From an uncultured Alphaproteobacteria bacterium (lineage in GTDB: Bacteria > Pseudomonadota > Alphaproteobacteria > Bin95), in assembly GCA_937891825.1 (NCBI GenBank), contig CALAHN010000072.1, positions 1 to 36,723 on the forward strand: 36,723 nucleotides of DNA, read 5' to 3'. Position 1 is the stretch's first letter; every line of letters begins with the position of its first letter. The notes under the pieces are model-generated. The model saw only the letters and a program-made list of their open reading frames with translations, made no database searches and was not told the origin of the DNA. Below are positions 17,428 to 25,052 of this stretch, piece after piece. The translations under genes and the position numbers were made by a program.

Positions 17428-18315
17428 CTACTCCGCCGCCTGTCGCGCATCCGACGCCGACAGATCGATATCGAGGCCGAGGTCCAAGCTCTTGGCGCTG
17501 TGCGTCAGCCAGCCCGCGGAGATGAGGTCGACGCCGCTTGCCGCGACCGCCCGAACCGTCGCGGCCGTGATCCGGCCAGAGGCTTCGGTGACGGCGCGGC
17601 CGGCGACGATCGCCACGGCCGCGCGCAACTGGTCCGGCGTCATGTTATCGAGGAGCACAGCATCGGGCGCGGCGGTCATCGCCTGCTCCAATTGCTCCAG
17701 GGTATCGACTTCCACTTCGATCTTCACGAGATGGCCGACGCGGGCGCGGGCGCGTTCGATCGTCGGCACGACGCCGCCCGCAAGCGCGACGTGGTTGTCC
17801 TTGATCAGCACAGCGTCATCCAGGCCGAAGCGATGGTTGGCGCCGCCGCCGGCCCGAACCGCGGCCTTCTGCAGGGCGCGCAGGCCCGGCGTCGTCTTGC
17901 GGGTGCAGGTGATCCGGGCGGGATAGCCCTTGGCGCCCGCGACCAGGTCCGCCGTGGCGCTCGCCACGCCCGAGAGGCTGCAGGCGAAATTGAGGGCGAT
18001 CCGTTCCGCCGAGAGCAGCGCCCGCGCCGAACCGGAGACCCGCATGACGGTATCGCCGGGACCGACCCGACTGCCGTCCGGGGTCACGACTTCGATGCGC
18101 ATGTCCGGATCGAGACAGCGAAACGCCAGCGCCGCCGCGCGCAGTCCGGAGACGACGCCCGCCTCCCGCGCGACCATCGCCGCCGTCGCGCGCAAGCCGG
18201 CGGGCACGATGGCGTCCGTCGTAATGTCGCCCGCCCGCCCCAGGTCCTCCAACAGGGCGGCGCGAACCAGCGGTTCGATCAGGATATCGGGAAGGTCCAG
18301 TTCAGCAGCAGTCAT
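17428..18315 (-). CDS. nadC: nicotinate-nucleotide pyrophosphorylase (carboxylating)
   Basis: This 295-residue protein is a quinolinate phosphoribosyltransferase, which converts quinolinate and PRPP to nicotinate mononucleotide, CO2 and pyrophosphate in de novo NAD synthesis. Diagnostic segments are ITTDAIVP (about 30-37), ARITCTRKTTPGLR (about 137-150), GGGANHRFGLDDAVLIKDNHV (about 157-177) and EVEVDTLEQ. It lies 46 nt downstream of nadA on the same strand, so the two form an operon. A GGAGC box precedes ATG 18315. nadB, often between nadA and nadC in related bacteria, is missing here. Confidence 0.96.
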   Translation of the reverse strand: MTAAELDLPDILIEPLVRAALLEDLGRAGDITTDAIVPAGLRATAAMVAREAGVVSGLRAAALAFRCLDPDMRIEVVTPDGSRVGPGDTVMRVSGSARALLSAERIALNFACSLSGVASATADLVAGAKGYPARITCTRKTTPGLRALQKAAVRAGGGANHRFGLDDAVLIKDNHVALAGGVVPTIERARARVGHLVKIEVEVDTLEQLEQAMTAAPDAVLLDNMTPDQLRAAVAIVAGRAVTEASGRITAATVRAVAASGVDLISAGWLTHSAKSLDLGLDIDLSASDARQAAE

Positions 18316-18361
18316 GTCAGGCGCTCCATGCGTATTGTCGGATAGGGAGGCGGCGGGCGGA

Positions 18362-19393
18362 TCAGCGAACCGCGAGCATGCGGTCGACGGCGGCGCGGGC
18401 GCGAACGGCGATCCGGGGATCGATCGTCACCTCCGGCTGCATCGTCTCCAGGGCGCGGCGGATCTTCGGCAGCGTGATCCGCTTCATATGCGGGCAGAGG
18501 CCGCAGGGCCGCATGAACTCCACGCCGGGCGTCTCGGCCGCGATATTGTCGCTCATGGAGCATTCGGTCAGCAGCAGCACCCGCTCCGGCCGCTTCGCCT
18601 TCACATAGGCGATCATCTCAGCGGTCGATCCGGCGAAATCGGATGCGTCGATCACGTCTGGCGGACATTCCGGATGGGCGACGACGACCAGCTTGTCGAT
18701 GGCGCCCCGATATTGGCGGATGTCGTCGCCGGAGAAGCGCTCATGCACTTCGCAGCGTCCGCGCCACTTGATGATCTTCACGGACGTCCGCTGGGCGACA
18801 TAATCGGCCAGATATTCGTCTGGCAGACAGATCACCCGGTCCACGCCCAGGGATTCGACGATCTGGATGGCGTTGCCGGAGGTGCAGCAGATATCGGACT
18901 CCGCCTTCACTTCAGCCGACGTATTCACGTAGGTCACAACCGGCACGCTCGGATATGCGGCCCGCAAGGCCCGCACGTCCGCGCCCGTGATCGAAGCCGC
19001 GAGCGAGCAGCCCGCCGCCATGTCCGGCATCAACACGGTCTTTTCGGGGTTCGTCAGCTTCGAGGTTTCGGCCATGAAATGGACGCCTGCCTGCACGATC
19101 ACCGCAGCGTCGGTCTCAGCCGCCATGCGGGCGAGCGCCAGGGAGTCGCCCACGATATCGGCGACGCCGTGATAGATCTCCGGCGTCTGGTAGTTGTGGG
19201 CCAGCACGATGGCGTTCCGCTCCCGCTTCAGTCGGTTGATCGCATCGATCTCCGGCGCGAAGCCGGGCCAATCGAATGGCGGAATGACATGCTTGACCCG
19301 TTCGTAAATTGCAGTCGTGCGCGCTTCGACTTCGGGCGTGAACGGCAGCCGGGCGACGGGCTCGGCGTCGGACTGGGGGGCGGCGAGTGACAT
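18362..19393 (-). CDS. nadA: quinolinate synthase A
   Basis: This 343-residue protein condenses iminoaspartate with dihydroxyacetone phosphate to quinolinate, using an oxygen-sensitive [4Fe-4S] cluster. The family motif AHNYQ occurs at 65-69. Candidate cluster cysteines are Cys129 (MAAGCSLA), Cys169/170 (DICCTSGNA) and Cys297/300 ([11 protein letters not shown]). The start at 19393 is fixed by AAGGAG 7 nt upstream. An upstream in-frame ATG at 19522 would run through the operator region and is rejected. It is the first gene of nadA-nadC and is preceded by dyads and by the nadQ gene. Confidence 0.97.
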   Translation of the reverse strand: MSLAAPQSDAEPVARLPFTPEVEARTTAIYERVKHVIPPFDWPGFAPEIDAINRLKRERNAIVLAHNYQTPEIYHGVADIVGDSLALARMAAETDAAVIVQAGVHFMAETSKLTNPEKTVLMPDMAAGCSLAASITGADVRALRAAYPSVPVVTYVNTSAEVKAESDICCTSGNAIQIVESLGVDRVICLPDEYLADYVAQRTSVKIIKWRGRCEVHERFSGDDIRQYRGAIDKLVVVAHPECPPDVIDASDFAGSTAEMIAYVKAKRPERVLLLTECSMSDNIAAETPGVEFMRPCGLCPHMKRITLPKIRRALETMQPEVTIDPRIAVRARAAVDRMLAVR

Positions 19394-19416
19394 GGATCGC
19401 TCCTTCTGCTCAAATC

Positions 19417-19446
19417 GAGCATAATTTATGCTCCCGTTGAGCATAA
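19417..19446. promoter_or_regulatory. NadQ operator site 1 (candidate), with an extra half-site
   Basis: A 21-bp dyad occupies 19426-19446: TTATGCTCC and TGAGCATAA arms around a CGT centre, with one mismatch between arms. A third copy of the half-site (GAGCATAA, 19417-19424) faces the first arm to make an overlapping 17-bp palindrome. The element lies 24 nt or more upstream of the nadA start codon, within its leader. Binding by the adjacent NadQ is inference. Confidence 0.7.
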
Positions 19447-19503
19447 ATGGCGTTAAAAACAAGAACGCTGGCTGGCTCTCACAGACATTGGCCGCCGAAC
19501 GCC

Positions 19504-19524
19504 TTATAGTCAATCTGAGCATAA
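19504..19524. promoter_or_regulatory. NadQ operator site 2 (candidate), over the nadA -10 box
   Basis: A second 21-bp dyad has arms TTATAGTCA and TGAGCATAA around an ATC centre. Its right arm is identical to that of site 1, and the centres are 78 bp apart. It covers the predicted -10 box of the nadA promoter (19518-19523), as expected for a repressor site. CGCC/GGCG flanks extend the symmetry. Confidence 0.7.
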
Positions 19525-19545
19525 GGCGATCGAAACTGCTGTCAA
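19518..19545 (-). promoter_or_regulatory. predicted nadA-nadC promoter
   Basis: On the minus strand a perfect TTGACA (19545-19540) is followed by a 16-nt spacer and TATGCT (19523-19518). The -35 box contains the TGA stop codon of nadQ, and the -10 box sits inside operator site 2. The predicted transcript has a leader of roughly 120 nt that contains operator site 1. Confidence 0.65.
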
Positions 19546-20531
19546 GGATAGCTTCCGCGCCGTGTCGCGCGCAGGCGGACGCCGGGCGCCGGCCGCTCCA
19601 CCGTCACCTCCCGGCGGAACCGGACGAGCTTCGCCGGCCGGCCGCCGGTCCCGGTCGCCATCGCTCCGGTGTCTTCGACCAGGCCCTGCTGGGCGACGAG
19701 GCGGCGAAAATTCTGTTTGTGCAACGGCACGCCGGACAGCGCTTCGGCCGTTCGTTGCAAATTGGTCAACGTGAAGGCGGCCGGCATCAACTCAAACAAC
19801 ACCGGGCGATATTTGATCTTCGCGCGGAGCCGGCTGATCGCCGTCGCCAGGATGCGCCGATGGTCGGCAAACATCGGCAGGCCCGGCATGCCATTGGCGG
19901 CGGCGGACGGCTCCAAGCCCAGGTCCAGCGCTGCTTCCGGCGCCAGATCGGCCTCGTACAGCATCTCGTACCGCTCAAGCGCCCGTTCCTCGTCCCAGGC
20001 CGCGCCGTCGGCGCCGAACGCCAGCCGGACCCGCTCGACGCAATCGGCGTCCCCGGCGTCGCGCTGGGCTTCGGCCCAGGCGAAGAGCCGCTCCAGCAGA
20101 TGCGCGCGCGCCGCCGGCCCGCCGCCGCGCCGGTCCTCCCAGGGAAAGAACCCGTACCAACGTCGCCAGCGCCCTTGCAGCGTAGCGCTGTCCTCCGGAC
20201 TCGCGGCCAGCGCCAGATAGGCGATCGAGATGGTTTGATGATCGGCGCCATGATCGGCATTGGGCTGAAATGGCGCATGATCCGCGAAGGTATAGAGCTG
20301 CTCCACATAGCCCAGCTTGCGATGCGTGAGATCCTCGACCCAGCGGCGGAGGCCGGTCTGCAAGGTCGGGTGGCCGGCCTGCAAGGGTCCGAACGGCAGG
20401 GCGACGCCGGACGCCCCGTCGTTCGCCACCGTCAGCACATGGGGTTCGCCGTCCCGCATCGCGATGACGACCGCGGTCAGATCCACGCGGACGCGGCTTT
20501 CCCGTCCCCCCTGATCGCCGCCGCCGCCCAT
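19542..20531 (-). CDS. nadQ: NadQ/NrtR-like NAD biosynthesis regulator (Nudix plus winged helix)
   Basis: This 329-residue protein combines an N-terminal Nudix-like domain ([20 protein letters not shown], then [26 protein letters not shown]) with a C-terminal winged-helix region. The latter contains [36 protein letters not shown] and GRPAKLVRF segments, as in NrtR-type regulators. The Nudix catalytic box is not recognisable, as expected for a sensor rather than a hydrolase. Alphaproteobacterial relatives are known or predicted regulators of nad genes. It sits directly upstream of nadA on the same strand, with dyad operators between them. ATG 20531 has an AGGG box; ATG 20657 would add an atypical leader. 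The effector (NAD precursor or ADP-ribose-like metabolite) is not deducible. Confidence 0.87.
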   Translation of the reverse strand: MGGGGDQGGRESRVRVDLTAVVIAMRDGEPHVLTVANDGASGVALPFGPLQAGHPTLQTGLRRWVEDLTHRKLGYVEQLYTFADHAPFQPNADHGADHQTISIAYLALAASPEDSATLQGRWRRWYGFFPWEDRRGGGPAARAHLLERLFAWAEAQRDAGDADCVERVRLAFGADGAAWDEERALERYEMLYEADLAPEAALDLGLEPSAAANGMPGLPMFADHRRILATAISRLRAKIKYRPVLFELMPAAFTLTNLQRTAEALSGVPLHKQNFRRLVAQQGLVEDTGAMATGTGGRPAKLVRFRREVTVERPAPGVRLRATRRGSYP

Positions 20532-20946
20532 GCCAGCCCTCCCCGCGGCCGTTCTTCGTTTCAAGCCGCTTTCCCGTCTCGTGCATACACGAACGTCGAC
20601 GGATTGGGCAGAGTTCGAAGCAAAAGTCGGCAGGCATTGCCGCATTATTCTCCGCAATTCGATTGCGGGGTTCAGGAATTATCGGCACTCTCGCCGCATT
20701 GGGGGAACAGTCGATGGCCTTGAGACGAGAGCGTCCGACGCGCGCGCAAGGCCGGTCCGTTGGGCCGGCGCCGCTGAAGGCCTGGGCGCTTGCCGGCCTG
20801 CGGCTCCCGCCAGCCCGGATGCGCGCCGACCGCCCGATGCGGCGCACTGCCGAATGCTCGATTGCCCTCCTGGAGTTGGGAAAGACCCGCGGGGGCTTTC
20901 GGACCGGACTGACGCCTTCAACTTGCCAATAGACAGGACCCCAGCC
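20532..20946. other. 415-nt divergent intergenic region
   Basis: This gap separates nadQ (minus) from the AIM24-family gene (plus). Short frames on both strands are Arg/Ala/Pro-rich and resemble no family, so I see no gene. It contains a perfect 17-bp palindrome (CCGCAAT, TCG, ATTGCGG at 20652-20668), which could be an operator for either divergent gene. No copy of the nad dyad (TGAGCATAA) is present, so nadQ does not appear to be controlled by it from here. Confidence 0.4.
20652..20668. repeat. perfect 17-bp palindrome in a divergent promoter region
   Basis: CCGCAAT and ATTGCGG are perfect inverted arms around TCG. Lying between divergent start codons and lacking a T run, the element looks more like a protein-binding site than a terminator. 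Confidence 0.45.
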
Positions 20947-21696
20947 ATGGCGGCGGACGCGATCGATTTTCAAATCAAGGGCGAGGATATTCAGTTCGTC
21001 GAAATCGAACTGGACCCTGGCGAGAGCATCGTCTCCGAAGCTGGCGCCATAATGTACAAAAGCCCAAGCGTCGAAATGGAAGCCGTATTCGGCGACGGCG
21101 GACAGGGCAATCGGGGCTTTTTCGGCGCCCTTGCCGGCGCCGGCAAGCGCCTGCTGACGGGCGAAAGCCTGTTCATGACCGTCTTCAGCCACAAAGGTCA
21201 CGGCAAGGCGAAAGTCGCGTTCGCGGCGCCATTTCCCGGCACGATCATCCCCGTGCATCTGCCGGATGTCGGCGGCAAGCTGATCTGCCAGAAAGACGCC
21301 TTCCTGGCGGCGGCCAAAGGCGTCTCCATCGGGATTGAATTCCAGAAACGCCTGATGGTCGGCATGTTCGGCGGCGAAGGCTTCATCATGCAGAAGCTGG
21401 AAGGCGACGGCTGGTGCTTCATTCATGCCGGCGGAACGCTTGTGAAAATGAACCTGAAGCACGGCGAAGAGTTGCATGTCGATGCTGGCTGCGTGGTCGC
21501 CTACACGCAGGACATGGGCTTCGATCTGGAGCGCGCCGGCAGCGTCAAGTCGATGATCTTCGGCGGCGAAGGCGTCTTCTTCGCGCGATTGACCGGTCCG
21601 GGACAGGTCTGGGTTCAGTCGCAGCCTTTCTCTCGCCTGGTCGGCCGCATTCTGGCGAACATCCCCAAAGCCTCGTCCGACAGCGGCTCGAACTGA
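20947..21696 (+). CDS. AIM24/TIGR00266 family protein
   Basis: This 249-residue beta-rich protein matches the AIM24-type family. It has an N-terminal FQIKGEDIQFVEIELDPGESIVSEAGAIMY region, LTGESLFMTVFSH in the middle, GTIIPVHLP, and a late AGCVVAYTQDMGFDLE segment. Family members form a stacked beta fold; the yeast namesake is mitochondrial, and the bacterial role is unclear. No signal peptide or membrane segment is present. AGGA 8-10 nt upstream supports ATG 20947. It is followed after 11 nt by a SnoaL-like gene, so the two are co-transcribed. Confidence 0.87.
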   Translation: MAADAIDFQIKGEDIQFVEIELDPGESIVSEAGAIMYKSPSVEMEAVFGDGGQGNRGFFGALAGAGKRLLTGESLFMTVFSHKGHGKAKVAFAAPFPGTIIPVHLPDVGGKLICQKDAFLAAAKGVSIGIEFQKRLMVGMFGGEGFIMQKLEGDGWCFIHAGGTLVKMNLKHGEELHVDAGCVVAYTQDMGFDLERAGSVKSMIFGGEGVFFARLTGPGQVWVQSQPFSRLVGRILANIPKASSDSGSN

Positions 21697-21707
21697 AAGG
21701 AGACGTT

Positions 21708-22124
21708 ATGCAACCGATTGAGGATCGCCTGGCGATCGAAGACCTGCTTCATGCCTATGCCCGCGCCATGGACTTCGGCGAGATCGACGCCGTCGCGGCG
21801 CTGTTCGCCAGCGACGGGCGCGTGCGCGATATTCAAGGCCGGCTCTGGGACAGCGCCGCGGGCGGCCCTCGCGCCTTCGCCGCCCGCTGGCTTGACCCGC
21901 CAGGGGCGAAGCGCGGCCAGCATTGGATTCAACGCATGCGGACGGACGTGATTTCGGCCGACTGCTGCCGCCTCCTCTCCTATTGGTCCTCGACCCGCTG
22001 GACGGCCGCAAGCCCAGCGCCCCAGATGACCGCGCTTGGCCTCTATACCGACACCGTCGTCCGCCAGGACGGGCGCTGGCTGATCCAGGAAAAGATCATC
22101 GACCGCTGGGAGACCGCGGGTTAG
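21708..22124 (+). CDS. SnoaL/NTF2-like family protein
   Basis: This 138-residue protein has the start of the NTF2/SnoaL-like fold: IEDRLAIEDLLHAYARAMDFGEIDAVAALFASDGRV. A conserved strand pattern ends in YTDTVVRQDGRWLIQEKIIDRWE. Such alpha+beta cone proteins act as isomerases, cyclases, dehydratases or ligand binders; no specific catalytic set is evident. ATG 21708 has an AAGGAGA box only a few bases after the AIM24-family stop, indicating coupling. Confidence 0.8.
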   Translation: MQPIEDRLAIEDLLHAYARAMDFGEIDAVAALFASDGRVRDIQGRLWDSAAGGPRAFAARWLDPPGAKRGQHWIQRMRTDVISADCCRLLSYWSSTRWTAASPAPQMTALGLYTDTVVRQDGRWLIQEKIIDRWETAG

Positions 22125-22236
22125 CAGAAGGCGCGGCAGCGGCGCCGAGCGACACGGCTGACGTGGCGAACCCGGCTGGCTCGACGCTCCGGCGGAATTC
22201 TGGCTAGACTTCCCCCGAAGGTCCGGGGAGCTTGCC

Positions 22237-23232
22237 ATGCAAGAGCGACTGCCGACGATTTCGCTGCGTAACGCCTTGTCCGGCGATGCGGCCGCATTGG
22301 CCGAGACCGCGGCCGCCGTCGATGCATCGCTGAGGCGTCTTGGCTTCTTCATCGTGACCGATCATGGCGTGCCGGGGGCGACGATCGACGGCGTCATGGC
22401 GGCCGCTCGCGCCTTCTTCGCCCAGCCGCTCGCGGATAAACGCGCCATCCAGAGCGACGGCGCCGGCTCCCACCGCGGCTATATCGCCGCTGGCGTCGAG
22501 GCGCTGGCCCATACCCTGGGCGACAGAACCCCGCCCGACCTGAAGGAAAGCTTCGGCATGGGGCCGCCTGCCGTGACCGCCGACCGGGAGGCGGTCGCGG
22601 GCTTCGGCCCGACCTATCGCCCGAACCGCTGGCCTGCCGCGCCCGTCGACTTCAAGCCGCGAACGCTGGCCTACTATGCCGAGATGGAGCGCCTGACCTC
22701 GACCCTGATGGGCGTGTTCGCCGCAGCGCTCGACCTGGAGCCGGCGTTCTTCCAGCGCCGCTTCCAGGACCACAACAGCACGTTCAGGATCGCCCATTAC
22801 CCGCCGCTTGCAGCGCCCCCCGCGCCGGGCCAGCTTCGCGCCGGCGCGCATACCGACTATGGCGCGCTTACCATTCTTCTCGGCGAAGACACGCCGGGCG
22901 GCCTTGAGGTCATGACGCCGGAAGGCCAGTGGCTGCCCGCCCGGACCGCGCCCCATGATTTCGTGATAAACATCGGCGATCTGATGATGACCTGGTCGAA
23001 TGATCGCTGGCGGTCGAGCCCGCACCGGGTCGCCAACCCGCCGCCGGAAGCCTGGCCCGGCCAGAGCCGCTTGTCGCTCGCCTATTTCTGCAACCCGGAC
23101 GATGCGCTCGAGATCGCCTGCCTGCCCGGCTGCGCGACGCCCGCCCGTCCGGCCCGATACGCGCCCGCCACCGCCGGCGAACTCCGCCACCGCAAGATCG
23201 AGGCGGCGAAATCGGCCGCGGCCGGGGCGTGA
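22237..23232 (+). CDS. 2-oxoglutarate/Fe(II)-dependent oxygenase (isopenicillin N synthase-like)
   Basis: This 331-residue protein has the double-stranded beta-helix oxygenase pattern: an N-terminal DIOX region (GFFIVTDHGVP, about 36-46), the iron ligands His205 and Asp207 in AHTDYGALT and His263 in SPHRVANP, and the R-x-S motif 278-280 for the co-substrate carboxylate. It should hydroxylate, desaturate or cyclise a small molecule in the cytoplasm. A GGGGAG box precedes ATG 22237. It is followed 49 nt later by the DUF1028 gene. The substrate is unknown. Confidence 0.92.
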   Translation: MQERLPTISLRNALSGDAAALAETAAAVDASLRRLGFFIVTDHGVPGATIDGVMAAARAFFAQPLADKRAIQSDGAGSHRGYIAAGVEALAHTLGDRTPPDLKESFGMGPPAVTADREAVAGFGPTYRPNRWPAAPVDFKPRTLAYYAEMERLTSTLMGVFAAALDLEPAFFQRRFQDHNSTFRIAHYPPLAAPPAPGQLRAGAHTDYGALTILLGEDTPGGLEVMTPEGQWLPARTAPHDFVINIGDLMMTWSNDRWRSSPHRVANPPPEAWPGQSRLSLAYFCNPDDALEIACLPGCATPARPARYAPATAGELRHRKIEAAKSAAAGA

Positions 23233-23281
23233 TCCCGGCCGGGCCGTCCGGCCACGCTCGGCAATCGAAGGAAGATAGAAG

Positions 23282-23962
23282 ATGACGTTCACCGTAGTCG
23301 CCCGCTGCCCCAAAAGCGGCATGCTCGGCATCGCGACCGCGACCCGCTCGCTCGCCGTCGGCGCGCGGGTGCCGCACATCGCGCCCCGGTCCGGCGCCGC
23401 CGCCATCATGGCGATCGCCGATCCGCGTCTCGGCCGGACGGCGATGCAGCTCCTGGCGCTGGGCTACAAGGCGCCCGGCGTCGTCAAGGCGCTGGTCGAC
23501 GCCGACCCGCAGCACGAATACCGCCAACTCGCCGTCATCGACGCCGATGGCTATGCGGCGGCCCGCACCGGCGCGCACAATCGCGCCTGGGCCGGGCACC
23601 ACATCCGCGACAACCTGATCGCCCTGGGCAACGTTCTGGTCGGCGAACATGTGCTCGACGCCATCGAAGCTGGGTTCGCCGCCGCGCCCGACGCGCCCTT
23701 CGAGGAGCGCTTGCTGCAAGCCCTGGAAGCGGGACGCGACGCCGGCGGCCAGCATGGCGGCCAGAATTCAGCGGCCCTCCTGGTTTACAGAGATCGCGCC
23801 TACCCCTGGGTCGACCTGCGCGTCGACGTCCACGAAGAGCCAGTCGGCGAACTCCGCCGCGTCTTCGACGCCTTCGCGTCCGCAATCGACTATTACTGGC
23901 TCCGCCAGTCCGACCCGACTGTAAAACCCCTGCATGAGGTGGTGCCGGACCAGAATTTCTAG
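23282..23962 (+). CDS. DUF1028 family protein (putative Ntn-type hydrolase)
   Basis: This 226-residue protein matches DUF1028. It opens TFTVVARCPKSGMLGIATATRSLAVGARVPH, has a GRTAMQLLALGYKAPGVVKALVDADPQHEYRQLAVID core, and ends with a PWVDLRVDVHEEPVGELRRVFD region. The family is related to N-terminal-nucleophile hydrolases; its reaction is not established. The mature nucleophile, if any, would be the Thr at position 2. AAGGAAG lies upstream of ATG 23282. The gene probably shares a transcript with the oxygenase. Confidence 0.88.
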   Translation: MTFTVVARCPKSGMLGIATATRSLAVGARVPHIAPRSGAAAIMAIADPRLGRTAMQLLALGYKAPGVVKALVDADPQHEYRQLAVIDADGYAAARTGAHNRAWAGHHIRDNLIALGNVLVGEHVLDAIEAGFAAAPDAPFEERLLQALEAGRDAGGQHGGQNSAALLVYRDRAYPWVDLRVDVHEEPVGELRRVFDAFASAIDYYWLRQSDPTVKPLHEVVPDQNF

Positions 23963-24005
23963 ATCGACCCCACTTTTGGCGGAACCGGCAAAAGCGGAGT
24001 CGATC
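23962..24005. repeat. 44-nt imperfect palindrome at the DUF1028 stop codon
   Basis: Two 21-nt arms, beginning GATCGAC and ending GTCGATC, match at 18 of 21 positions around a 2-nt centre. The element begins within the TAG stop codon. There is no T run after it, so it may be a Rho-independent terminator variant, an RNA-stabilising hairpin or a repeat remnant next to the toxin-antitoxin block. Confidence 0.5.
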
Positions 24006-24040
24006 CAGCAGGCTGCGCCCGGCTCGCCGTGGCGCTTCGC

Positions 24041-24080
24041 TTGCCGGTCCTCGCGCTTTCGCTTATATGACCAAGTCATA
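24041..24080 (+). promoter_or_regulatory. parDE promoter with overlapping operator
   Basis: TTGCCG (24041-24046), a 17-nt spacer and TATATG (24064-24069) form a good promoter for parD. A perfect 15-bp dyad (TATGAC, CAA, GTCATA; 24066-24080) overlaps the -10 box. Self-repression by ParD is the usual arrangement in such systems, so this is a probable autoregulatory operator. Confidence 0.65.
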
Positions 24081-24094
24081 CTACGGAGACTGCA

Positions 24095-24364
24095 ATGACC
24101 GTCAAGACGACCCTCAGCTTCACCGACCGTCACCATCAGTTCCTCATCGATAAGGTGGGACAAGGCGTTTACGCCTCGCAAAGCGCTGCTGTGGCGGCGG
24201 CGCTCGAACGGATGATCCGTGACGAAGAGGACCGGGAGCTAGCGCTTGGCGCGATCGCCGAGGAGATCCGTGCGCGCCTCAACACGCCGGTTCGGGACTA
24301 TGTCTCGGCCGAAGACGCGTTCGCCGCCGCACGCGCCCGGCTCCAGGCCGACCGCGAGGCGTGA
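24095..24364 (+). CDS. parD: ParD-like ribbon-helix-helix antitoxin
   Basis: This 89-residue protein has the N-terminal beta strand and two helices of a ribbon-helix-helix DNA-binding domain (TVKTTLSFTDRHHQFLIDKV, then SQSAAVAAALERMI). A charged, flexible C-terminal half would bind the toxin. Length and pairing match ParD antitoxins. CGGAGA precedes ATG 24095. Its TGA overlaps the GTG start of the toxin gene by 4 nt (GTGA), giving coupled translation. Confidence 0.88.
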   Translation: MTVKTTLSFTDRHHQFLIDKVGQGVYASQSAAVAAALERMIRDEEDRELALGAIAEEIRARLNTPVRDYVSAEDAFAAARARLQADREA

Positions 24365-24678
24365 ACTATCGCATCCGGTTCCACCCGGCGGTCGCGGACG
24401 ATCTCGAAGCAATCATGCGCTGGCTGATCGGCTATGCCGGCCCCGAAGCCGCGACGCGCCGCCTTCAGGAGATCGACGCGGCAATCGCGAGCTTGGCGCA
24501 TCTGCCGCACCAGGGCAGCCGCCGCGACGAGATCGCCCCCGGACTGCGGGCGATTCCCGCCGGGCGCAAGGCGGTTATCGCCTTCACTGTCGACGACGCC
24601 GCGCGCGAGGCATACATCCACGCCGTGTCCTATGCCGGGTCCGACTGGATGACGCGCAGCAGGGCGCGCCCGAGGTAG
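24361..24678 (+). CDS. parE: ParE/RelE-superfamily toxin
   Basis: This 105-residue protein resembles ParE toxins: YRIRFHPAVADDLEAIMRWL at the N-terminus, LAHLPHQGSRRDEIAPGLRAIPAGRKAVIAFTVDD in the middle, and a late strand AYIHAVSYAGSDW. ParE proteins typically inhibit DNA gyrase. The C-terminus ends in an Arg-rich MTRSRARPR rather than the family's usual hydrophobic end, so the tail may have been altered by the rearrangement that left the toxin remnant next to it. GTG 24361 is the only start compatible with the overlap. Confidence 0.85.
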   Translation: MNYRIRFHPAVADDLEAIMRWLIGYAGPEAATRRLQEIDAAIASLAHLPHQGSRRDEIAPGLRAIPAGRKAVIAFTVDDAAREAYIHAVSYAGSDWMTRSRARPR

Positions 24679-24682
24679 CTCG

Positions 24683-24865
24683 ATGTATCTGGAGCATCCT
24701 CAATTGGCGGCAGAAATAAGGGCCGCCGCCATCATCAAGCCGCCGGGCAAGAAGCGTGAGGCGCTGGATGCCTGGTTCTCGGGGCCGGAGGGCCCGCAGG
24801 CGCTGTTCGCGGGCCGGGTTCTCCCCTTCGACGACAAGGCCGCGCTGATCTGGGCGCGCGGCTGA
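24683..24865 (+). pseudogene. PIN-domain (VapC/FitB-like) toxin remnant
   Basis: This 60-residue open frame preserves only the middle of a PIN-domain toxin: LAAEIRAAAIIKPPGKKREALDAWF aligns by eye with the common LAEIR...LPPGKRRDALDAWL part of VapC, and FAGRVLPFDDKAALIWAR with the following FAGRILPFD...W region. The N-terminal first catalytic Asp region and the C-terminal acidic region are missing. The frame ends at TGA immediately after WARG, where intact relatives continue, and a +1 shift there opens LKGMPGADFRP. The remnant begins 4 nt after parE, so part of the gene may have been deleted at the parE junction. A functional product is unlikely. Confidence 0.6.
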
Positions 24866-25052
24866 AGGGCATGCCTGGCGCTGATTTCCGCCCCCAATCT
24901 CCACAACAGCCCAAATGGCGTAAGCCGAATTTTTAAATGCACGTGGCTCGCACACTTACGATTAAACAGCATTTTCCAGAGAATTTTCGACAATACTTCA
25001 TACAATACATCGCACTTAATGCTTCGCCCCAAATAACACAGGAGAGAACATT
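24866..25052. other. AT-rich leader of the lipoprotein gene
   Basis: This 187-nt stretch is markedly more A+T-rich than its surroundings. It should hold the promoter of the CsgG/HfaB-like gene; TACAAT occurs at 24998-25003 but no clear -35 accompanies it. A GGAGAG ribosome site precedes ATG 25053. The base shift fits the edge of an acquired or rearranged segment. Confidence 0.35.

Noticed and set aside
18362-19522. nadA starting at 19522
   Set aside because: The added 43 codons cover the operator and promoter region, and the ATG at 19393 has an AAGGAG box.
24361-24678. Third partner or distinct toxin family for the ParD-linked gene
   Set aside because: Length, overlap and N-terminal YRIRFHPAVADDLEAI pattern fit ParE well; no other family fits better.
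24683-24865. Intact small toxin gene
   Set aside because: Both catalytic ends of the PIN domain are missing and the frame stops where homologues continue, so it is called a remnant.
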